A stretch of DNA of 7,462 nucleotides from Syntrophorhabdus sp. (lineage in GTDB: Bacteria > Desulfobacterota > BSN033 > UBA1163), in NCBI GenBank assembly GCA_020724025.1, contig DYHU01000106.1, forward strand, positions 4,008 to 11,469, in the 5' to 3' direction. The notes under the pieces were generated by a model that was not told where the DNA came from, ran no database searches, and saw only the letters and a list, made by a program, of their open reading frames with translations. This document shows positions 1 through 4,885 of this stretch, one piece after another (positions within the stretch are counted from its first letter, which is position 1; each line of letters starts with the position of its first letter). Made by a program: the position numbers and the translations under genes.

Positions 1-1395
1 GAGCAGAAAGAGGCGAAACCGAAGAAGAGGATGACCGCCACAAAGGCGGCTGCTTCCATCGGCCCCATGGTGAAGGAGTTTATCACCGGAACCCTCCAGG
101 CAAAGGCTGAGGGAAAACAGAAGGTGGCCTATACCTTCATCGTCTGCCATCACGAAGAGATCTTCAGGGCTCTCGATGTGATCCCGGTGTGGACGGAGAA
201 CTTTGCAGGCATCTGCGGCGCAAAGAGAGATGCGGAGAGATTCCTTCAAAGAGCGGAATCGCTCGGTCTCTCCCGTTCCTTATGCACCTATGCCCTTTGC
301 GGGATTGGTTTCGATCAGTGGAGGGAAGAACTGGGGCAGATGCCTCCGGAGGCTCCCTGGGGCGGGCAGGTCCGGCCTGATTTCATGATCTCAAGCGGTC
401 AGATCCTCTGCGATCCGCGATCGAAGTGGTTTCAAGCCTCTCAGCAATTTATGCCGGATGTTCCCATCTATAATATCGATCTTCCCTATCCCCTTTTTCA
501 GGAGAATCGTGACCACAGGGAGGTATTGGGCTATTACCATCAATATATTGTCAATCAATTGCGCGGGCTGGTGGCCTTCCTCGAAGAGCAGACGAAAAAA
601 AAGATGGATTATGATCGCCTGAGGGAGCTGGTGGACCTGAGCGATCGGACCTGGAATTTGATTGATGAGACCTATAAGCTCCGGCGGGCCGTGCCCTGCC
701 CCATGGGGACGGGCGACGCCATGAATACCATGGTGCCCATCAACTTTATGATGGCGACCCAGAAGGCTTATGATTTCTTCGTCGATCTTAAGAAGGAATT
801 GGAGGAGAAAATCGCCAAAGGAGAAGGCGAGGTTGAAAATGAGAAGTACAGGCTCATGTGGGGAGGCGGATTGCCTGCCTGGTATGCCCTGAACGATTTC
901 AATTACTTCAACAACAAGGGAGCATCCTTTCCTGTGGAGACCACCTACCGAATGGTTGCACCACTGAATGAGATGGATATCCCCGAAACGAAGGATCCCA
1001 TCGAGCACCTGGCATGGAGGTGGCTCGGTTACTGGACCTTCTGGTATGACAGGGCGAAGAAGAGGCCCGGATCAGAGCCCGATGTGGAACGATTGATCAA
1101 CTGGATCGAAGAATACAAGATTGACGGTGTCGTCATGCATGAGGCCTTTTCATGCCGGACCTGGCATGTGGGCCTCATCTGGCAGTTGCATCAACTGTCA
1201 AAAATTTATAAACCCATTCCTGTCCATGTGATCGGAAAGGATGGAAAGAAAGAGAAGGTTTACAGGGAACTTCCTTCGCTGATCTTAGAAAGCGATATCA
1301 TTGACATCACCTCCTATTCAGAGGTCGATACGAGAAACAAGATCGATGCTTTCGTCGGAACGCTGGAATCGATTCGAATGAACAAGGCAGCCTGA
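1..1395 (+). CDS. 2-hydroxyacyl-CoA dehydratase / benzoyl-CoA reductase, B-type subunit (5' end probably outside window)
   Basis: Member of the HgdB/FldB/BcrB family, iron-sulfur subunits that with a partner subunit perform one-electron ketyl-radical dehydration of 2-hydroxyacyl-CoA or reduction of benzoyl-CoA. Seen (numbering from the ATG at 31): Cys85 in SLCTYALCG, Cys127 in ILCDPRSKW and Cys375 in HEAFSCRTW sit where this family places its [4Fe-4S] ligands; Cys39, Cys62, Cys90 and Cys223 are further cysteines. The 454 residues are about normal length. The frame has no stop back to base 1, giving a charged stretch EQKEAKPKKR before Met31, and that ATG has its only purine-rich run (AAGAGG) directly abutting it, too close for a good ribosome site; I infer the true start lies upstream. 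The activator gene follows after 99 bp. The partner subunit is not visible and may lie to the left. Family is secure; whether the substrate is a hydroxyacyl-CoA or an aromatic CoA is not decidable here. Confidence 0.88.
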   Translation, partial: EQKEAKPKKRMTATKAAASIGPMVKEFITGTLQAKAEGKQKVAYTFIVCHHEEIFRALDVIPVWTENFAGICGAKRDAERFLQRAESLGLSRSLCTYALCGIGFDQWREELGQMPPEAPWGGQVRPDFMISSGQILCDPRSKWFQASQQFMPDVPIYNIDLPYPLFQENRDHREVLGYYHQYIVNQLRGLVAFLEEQTKKKMDYDRLRELVDLSDRTWNLIDETYKLRRAVPCPMGTGDAMNTMVPINFMMATQKAYDFFVDLKKELEEKIAKGEGEVENEKYRLMWGGGLPAWYALNDFNYFNNKGASFPVETTYRMVAPLNEMDIPETKDPIEHLAWRWLGYWTFWYDRAKKRPGSEPDVERLINWIEEYKIDGVVMHEAFSCRTWHVGLIWQLHQLSKIYKPIPVHVIGKDGKKEKVYRELPSLILESDIIDITSYSEVDTRNKIDAFVGTLESIRMNKAA

Positions 1396-1396
1396 T

Positions 1397-1470
1397 CCCC
1401 CTCACCCTTCCCCTCTCTGGTGGCCACAGGCGTCACGCCTGTGCTACTGGGGAGAGGGAGGGAGTGAGAG
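1397..1470. repeat. GC-rich palindromic (REP-like) element between dehydratase subunit and activator
   Basis: A perfect 8-bp stem CACAGGCG (1425-1432) / CGCCTGTG (1436-1443) with a 3-nt TCA loop is extended by GTGG/CTAC pairing (one bulged C, one G-T pair) and by imperfect flanks, C-rich at 1397-1416 and G-rich at 1450-1470. The whole 74 bp can fold as one long imperfect hairpin. No T-run follows, so it is not a canonical intrinsic terminator. It looks like a dispersed intergenic repeat; in RNA it could act as a processing or stability element between the two genes. Confidence 0.6.
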
Positions 1471-1494
1471 AGCCTCTACCTTTGAGAGATTCTA

Positions 1495-2337
1495 TTGACC
1501 CCCTACTTTGCGGGCATTGATGTCGGTTCAACGATGACGAAGGTGGTGATCCTGAATCACGGGATTGTCGCATCGATCATTGGACCGACTGGTCCGGAGC
1601 AGCGTCGATTGGCCAACAGAGTGATGGAAGGGGCGCTGAAACGAGCCGACCTCACTATTCAGGACATCACCTTCATTGTCGCCACAGGCTACGGAAGAAT
1701 TAACGTCCCTTTTGCTGACAAGCAGTTCACAGAGATCACCTGTCATGCCAGGGGGATTGTCCATCTCTTTCCCGAAGCCAGGACGATCATCGATGTCGGC
1801 GGACAGGACGTGAAAGGAATACAGATCGACGCCTCCGGCAAGGTCCTCGATTTTGTGATGAATGATAAATGCGCCGCTGGCAGCGGTCGATTCATCGAAG
1901 TGATTGCCGATACCCTTGGAGTTCCATTGGAGGAAGTGGGGGACCTCTCTCTCCAAAGCAAGAATCCTGCGAAGATCAGCAACATCTGCACCATCTGGGC
2001 ACAACAGGAAGTGGCGTCGAGTCTGGCAGAAGGGGTGGCTGTTGCCGATCTTCTTGCGGGCGTCCACCAGTCGCTTGCGGACAGGATTGGCAGAATGGTC
2101 AACCGGCTGAGAGTGGAGAAAGCGGTCGTTGTGACAGGCGGAGGCGGGAAGAACAGGGGGTTGCTTCAAGCCCTTTCCGAACAATTGGGCCATGAGATTC
2201 TGGTTCCTGATGAGCCTCTGATCACCGGAGCCCTCGGCGCCGCTTTAATGGGAAAGGAGATTGTTGAGAAAGCCAGAAAGAGTTGTACACCGATCGAGAC
2301 CAGGGAGCGTATTTTGGAGGAGGTTGAAATTCTGTAA
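1495..2337 (+). CDS. 2-hydroxyacyl-CoA dehydratase/benzoyl-CoA reductase activator ATPase (BadF/BadG/BcrA/BcrD family)
   Basis: ATP-dependent one-electron activator (archerase): a homodimeric [4Fe-4S] protein that couples ATP hydrolysis to low-potential electron transfer into the dehydratase. Seen: ASKHA-fold phosphate motif GIDVGSTMTK (residues 7-16), IDVGGQDVK (100-108), Cys126 in KCAAGSGRF and Cys165 in NICTIWAQQE, matching the two cysteines per monomer that bridge the cluster in HgdC-type proteins, then VTGGGGKNRG (213-222) and the adenosine-side ITGALGAAL (243-251). The 280 residues are slightly over the usual 260-270. The start must be TTG: an in-frame TGA at 1483-1485 bounds it, the first ATG lies inside the GSTMTK motif, and a modest GAGAG (1484-1488) sits 6 bases upstream. 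It lies downstream of the dehydratase subunit across a palindromic repeat. Only one ATPase subunit is visible, whereas class I benzoyl-CoA reductases use two; this fits a dehydratase activator, but the window edge limits that argument. Confidence 0.9.
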   Translation: MTPYFAGIDVGSTMTKVVILNHGIVASIIGPTGPEQRRLANRVMEGALKRADLTIQDITFIVATGYGRINVPFADKQFTEITCHARGIVHLFPEARTIIDVGGQDVKGIQIDASGKVLDFVMNDKCAAGSGRFIEVIADTLGVPLEEVGDLSLQSKNPAKISNICTIWAQQEVASSLAEGVAVADLLAGVHQSLADRIGRMVNRLRVEKAVVVTGGGGKNRGLLQALSEQLGHEILVPDEPLITGALGAALMGKEIVEKARKSCTPIETRERILEEVEIL

Positions 2338-2398
2338 CCTTTCGATTCTCATTGATTTTTCCTTTGAAGACGATTTCCATAAAGAGTCTATTTTTTTC

Positions 2399-2426
2399 TT
2401 GACAAAAAATGAATATCTGTTAGACT
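2399..2426 (+). promoter_or_regulatory. Probable sigma70-type promoter of the cytochrome c3 gene
   Basis: A consensus -35 TTGACA (2399-2404) is followed after 16 bp by TAGACT (2421-2426, 4/6 match to TATAAT), preceded by TGT, giving an extended -10. It lies about 40 bp upstream of the ATG and directly upstream of an excellent ribosome site. Predicted from sequence only. Confidence 0.6.
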
Positions 2427-2438
2427 TTCGGCGTCTAA
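2420..2438. promoter_or_regulatory. Inverted repeat overlapping the -10 box and start region (candidate operator)
   Basis: TTAGAC (2420-2425) and GTCTAA (2433-2438) form a perfect 6-bp dyad with a 7-nt spacer. It covers the proposed -10 hexamer and probable transcription start of the cytochrome c3 gene, the usual position for a repressor site. A short 5' RNA hairpin is the alternative. No regulator gene is visible nearby. Confidence 0.35.
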
Positions 2439-2467
2439 TTAATTGAAAAGAAAGGGGGTGAAATAAG

Positions 2468-2842
2468 ATGAGAAAGGCGTTATGTATTGCTATCCTTGCA
2501 GGCTTTATGTTCTCCATTCTGATGGCCGGCGGCGCATGGGCCCAGATCAAGAAAGACGTGATCACCTTCGATGTCCCTTATGGGAAGGTTACCTTCACCC
2601 ATAAGAAACATGCGGAGACACTGAAGATTGATTGCCTGAAGTGCCATCACGATTGGAAGAAGGGCGAGACCAGCGGCAAGCTCTGCAAAGACTGTCACAA
2701 GGCCGAGACAGAAGGGAAGGCTATCAATGCGAAAGAAGCTTACCATAAGAACTGCAAAGGATGCCATGATGACCTGAAGAAAGCTAAGAAACCTACCGGT
2801 CCAGCAGGATGCACCCAGTGCCATGTGAAAGCGAAAAAATAG
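2468..2842 (+). CDS. Periplasmic tetraheme cytochrome c3
   Basis: Class III multiheme cytochrome, a low-potential periplasmic electron carrier typically exchanging electrons with hydrogenases, formate dehydrogenases or membrane redox complexes. Seen: Sec signal peptide (MRK start, hydrophobic residues 4-22, likely cleavage after AWA at 25), then four heme sites CLKCH (56-60), CKDCH (73-77), CKGCH (96-100) and CTQCH (115-119). Extra histidines at 45 and 48 (THKKH), 61 (CHH) and 93 match the spacing of the four distal axial ligands of cytochrome c3, so all four hemes can be bis-His. All sites are CXXCH, whereas classical Desulfovibrio cytochrome c3 has two CX4CH sites. The mature protein of about 99 residues is lysine-rich, consistent with docking to acidic partners. 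Ribosome site AAAGGGGGTGA ends 7 bases before the ATG. It has its own promoter and a strong terminator, so it is probably monocistronic. The cytochrome c maturation gene resB follows. Confidence 0.93.
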   Translation: MRKALCIAILAGFMFSILMAGGAWAQIKKDVITFDVPYGKVTFTHKKHAETLKIDCLKCHHDWKKGETSGKLCKDCHKAETEGKAINAKEAYHKNCKGCHDDLKKAKKPTGPAGCTQCHVKAKK

Positions 2843-2861
2843 GCTGGAAAGTTTTGCAGGT

Positions 2862-2900
2862 AAAAAGGGGTAGTTCTCAGAAGGAACTACCCTTTTTTTT
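2862..2900 (+). terminator. Strong intrinsic terminator after cytochrome c3
   Basis: Stem GGGTAGTTC (2868-2876) pairs perfectly with GAACTACCC (2884-2892) around a 7-nt loop, followed by eight T residues (2893-2900). The upstream A-run at 2862-2866 can lengthen the stem through A-U pairs. It begins 19 bases after the cytochrome stop codon and separates it from resB. Confidence 0.9.
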
Positions 2901-2908
2901 CAAGCAAA

Positions 2909-2943
2909 TTCGCTTGACAGCGAACGACCGTATATGTTAGATA
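2909..2943 (+). promoter_or_regulatory. Probable resB promoter with a dyad over the -35 box
   Basis: TTGACA (2914-2919) is followed after 18 bp by TAGATA (2938-2943), preceded by TGT as in the cytochrome c3 promoter; the -10 match is weak (3/6). The -35 lies inside a perfect dyad, TTCGCT (2909-2914) / AGCGAA (2919-2924) with a 4-nt centre, which could be an operator. Position just after a terminator and upstream of resB supports a promoter here. Confidence 0.42.
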
Positions 2944-2954
2944 TTTCAAATACT

Positions 2955-2998
2955 TGCCCGCCTTCGGTAATCCTACCTTGGGTGGGCGGGTCCGCCTG
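2955..2998 (+). other. GC-rich hairpin in the presumed resB 5' leader
   Basis: CCCGCC (2957-2962) can pair with GGCGGG (2985-2990), enclosing a second small stem GGTA (2966-2969) / TACC (2974-2977) with a 4-nt loop. An alternative pairing uses GGCGG (2985-2989) with CCGCC (2992-2996), overlapping the first. No T-run follows, so it is not a standard terminator. It may be a palindromic intergenic repeat or a structured leader; nothing identifies it as a known riboswitch. Confidence 0.4.
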
Positions 2999-3037
2999 AA
3001 TGCACTTTAAAGAACTCTAAAAACTTACGAGGTCATA

Positions 3038-4408
3038 GTGAACAATAAGGAAAAAGGGGTTTTTGATATCGTCTTCGATTTTTTCCGTTCCCTCAAGCTC
3101 ACCATCTTTCTTCTAATTCTGCTTGCTACCCTCTCCATTATCGGCACGTTGATCAAGCAGAACGCCTCGAGCGCGGAATATATTCATCGATACGGAGTTG
3201 AACTCTATAATGTTCTGGAGTTCTTTAACATCTTCGACATGTATCACTCCTGGTGGTTCAGCGCCATTCTCCTGCTTCTGGTGGTCAATTTGATCGCCTG
3301 TTCCCTCCACCGATTTCCAGGGGTATGGAGACAGATCTCCCGTGAATCCGGGGCAAGAGAGATGAAAGACTCGATGTTCAAGACCCTTCCGTATGTGGAG
3401 CGAATCAAGCTCTCCAATCCGGGAGGGATGAAAGAGGATGAGATTCGATCGCTTCTAAAGAGGGGATTTAAAAACCCGCAACGGATCGAGGGAGAATCGT
3501 TTATCACCCTCTATTCCGAAAAGGGAAGGTTTTCCAGACTGGGAGTTTACATCACCCATTTAAGCATTCTCTTGATCCTCATCGGAGGGATCACAGGTTC
3601 ACTCTTCGGCTTCAGGGGATTTGTCAATATCCTGGAAGGCGAAACAGTGGATCACATCGCCCTGAGGGTCAAGGATGAGGAAGTTACAAAACCCATCGGT
3701 TTTTCGATTCGATGTGACGATTTCAGAGTCATCTTTTATGATCTCAAGGGGCCGGAGAAAATTGTGAAAGAGTATATGAGCGACCTCACGATACTTGAGA
3801 ACGGGAAAGAGGTTTTGAAAAAGACGATTGAGGTCAATCATCCCCTCCATTATAAAGGATTGGCCTTCTATCAATCGAGTTACGGAGCGATCCACGATCT
3901 CGCCGTTGGTGTTCAGTGGAAGAATAGAAAGGAGAAAGCCCTCTTAAAGGTCTCTGAAGGAGAAACGGTTCCCATCCCCAATTCGCCAGCCCTCCTACGG
4001 GTGTTAAAATATTCTCACCAAGTACATAATTTTGGAGAAGGGGTTCAGGTGGCTCTATTCAAACCCAATCAGGAGCCCCGTGCCTTTTGGTTATTAAAAG
4101 GTTTTCCTAAATTTGATGAACAGAGGAATGATGAGTTTATCCTCAGTCTCGAAGAGGTCATTGAAAGGGAATATACAGGCCTTCAGGTGACAAAAGACCC
4201 TGGAGTCTGGATTGTCTGGGCTGGATGTAGCCTGATGATCATCGGCTTCATCATTTCTTTCTTCTTTTCCCATCAGAGGGTCTGGGTAAAAATTCCTTCG
4301 AGGGCTGGAGAAGAGATCGTTCTGGCGGGATCCACCAATAAGAATAAGGTGGGATTTGAAAAGAAATTCGGCCAACTGGTGGAAGGAGTACGGGGAAAAA
4401 GTTCGTAG
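3038..4408 (+). CDS. resB: Cytochrome c biogenesis protein ResB (Ccs1 family, system II)
   Basis: Membrane component of system II cytochrome c maturation, which with CcsA/ResC delivers heme and supports its attachment to CXXCH apocytochromes outside the membrane. Seen: a ResB-like layout with four hydrophobic segments, about 18-40, 72-92, 167-192 (containing HLSILLILIGG, His174 a candidate heme-facing residue) and 389-411, with a large soluble region 193-388 expected in the periplasm. Family-typical stretches are NHPLHYKGLAFYQSSYG (267-283) and KDPGVWIVWAGC near the last helix. The 456 residues are within the usual range. The start is GTG at 3038 with GAGGT (3029-3033) four bases upstream. 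The partner ccsA is not adjacent; an IHF-type gene follows after about 190 bp. The final residues and TAG stop fall at the edge of a perfect palindrome, so the C-terminus may have been set by that element's insertion. Its nearest functional neighbour is the upstream cytochrome c3. Confidence 0.9.
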   Translation: MNNKEKGVFDIVFDFFRSLKLTIFLLILLATLSIIGTLIKQNASSAEYIHRYGVELYNVLEFFNIFDMYHSWWFSAILLLLVVNLIACSLHRFPGVWRQISRESGAREMKDSMFKTLPYVERIKLSNPGGMKEDEIRSLLKRGFKNPQRIEGESFITLYSEKGRFSRLGVYITHLSILLILIGGITGSLFGFRGFVNILEGETVDHIALRVKDEEVTKPIGFSIRCDDFRVIFYDLKGPEKIVKEYMSDLTILENGKEVLKKTIEVNHPLHYKGLAFYQSSYGAIHDLAVGVQWKNRKEKALLKVSEGETVPIPNSPALLRVLKYSHQVHNFGEGVQVALFKPNQEPRAFWLLKGFPKFDEQRNDEFILSLEEVIEREYTGLQVTKDPGVWIVWAGCSLMIIGFIISFFFSHQRVWVKIPSRAGEEIVLAGSTNKNKVGFEKKFGQLVEGVRGKSS

Positions 4409-4432
4409 GGGCGATTCATGAATCGCCCCTAC
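4405..4432. repeat. Perfect 28-bp palindrome overlapping the resB stop codon
   Basis: The half-site GTAGGGGCGATTCA (4405-4418) is followed at once by its exact reverse complement (4419-4432), so there is no spacer. The resB stop TAG (4406-4408) lies within it. As RNA it would form a long hairpin, but no T-run follows, so any termination would be weak. It resembles the dispersed intergenic palindromes (REP/MITE-like) seen in many bacterial genomes; that class assignment is from memory and unverified. Confidence 0.8.
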
Positions 4433-4433
4433 A

Positions 4434-4493
4434 GAGTTAAGAGTTAAAAATTTTTTGAAAAATCATGAATCACCAACACGAGTCACGAATCAC
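4434..4493. repeat. Short degenerate direct repeats upstream of ihfB
   Basis: GAGTTAA occurs twice in tandem (4434-4447), then GAATCAC (4467-4473), GAGTCAC (4480-4486) and GAATCAC (4487-4493). The 9-mer TCATGAATC (4463-4471) also occurs in the adjacent palindrome (4416-4424). This looks like low-complexity spacer DNA associated with the palindrome. No protein is convincingly encoded in the 189-bp gap, and I see no clear ihfB promoter in it. Confidence 0.4.
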
Positions 4494-4597
4494 GGAGGAA
4501 TTGACCGGGGGAGGAATGGATATTGCCTTTTTCAGGAATGCGGTGCAATATATCCAGGAACATTTTGTTTAACCCTGAGAGGGGGAAGGGAGGAACT

Positions 4598-4885
4598 ATG
4601 AACAAAGCCGAACTCATCAACAAGGTTTCAGAGCAGACGAATGTGACACAAAAGGTGGCCAAGGTGATCGTTGACACCCTCTTCGATGGAATGAAGGAGA
4701 GCCTCCAGAAGGGGGAACGGATCGAGATCAGAGGATTCGGCAGTTTTATGGTGCGCAATTACGGGGGTTACAAGGGCCGAAACCCAAAGTCAGGAGAGAT
4801 CGTCGAAGTCCCTCCCAAGAAGCTTCCCTTCTTCAAGGTCGGGAAAGAGCTGAAGGAGATGGTCAATACGACGGGAAAGAGCTAA
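4598..4885 (+). CDS. ihfB: HU/IHF-family nucleoid protein, integration host factor beta-like
   Basis: Small dimeric DNA-bending protein of the nucleoid, acting in transcription, recombination and replication. Seen in 95 residues (family 90-99): the MNKAELINKV start typical of the family, helical region to about 38, GERIEIRGFGSF (39-50) strongly resembling IHF-beta, the arm motif RNPKSG (61-66) whose Pro63 corresponds to the intercalating proline, and PFFKVGKEL (77-85). The frame is open upstream to 4523, but the family start is the ATG at 4598, preceded by GGGAGGA (4588-4594); a longer start would add 25 residues with no family match. IHF-beta normally pairs with an alpha subunit, not present here; an HU-like homodimer is the alternative. 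Its TAA (4883-4885) overlaps the stop of the opposite-strand deacylase gene. No intrinsic terminator is visible at the convergence. Confidence 0.92.
   Translation: MNKAELINKVSEQTNVTQKVAKVIVDTLFDGMKESLQKGERIEIRGFGSFMVRNYGGYKGRNPKSGEIVEVPPKKLPFFKVGKELKEMVNTTGKS

Noticed and set aside
391..1008. 205-codon minus-strand open frame inside the dehydratase gene
   Set aside because: Complementary to a well-recognised coding sequence; its translation shows no domain-like pattern and there is no independent start signal.
1528..2193. 221-codon minus-strand open frame inside the activator gene
   Set aside because: Antisense shadow of a gene with clear ASKHA motifs; the antisense product has no recognisable features.
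2261..2446. 61-codon plus-strand frame running across the activator end and the intergenic region
   Set aside because: Overlaps the activator C-terminus and the cytochrome promoter, with no ribosome site and no conserved look.
4434..4493. Short repeats as a CRISPR array or iteron-type origin
   Set aside because: Units are 7 bp, irregularly spaced and degenerate; no repeat-spacer pattern and no replication gene nearby.
4501..4552. TTGACC (4501) or TTGCCT (4523) as a -35 for an ihfB promoter
   Set aside because: No convincing -10 at 16-18 bp; CAATAT at 4546-4551 is a poor match.
4523..4597. Upstream extension of the IHF-beta frame starting at 4523
   Set aside because: Adds 25 residues with no family match, whereas ATG 4598 has an excellent ribosome site and a family-typical N-terminus.
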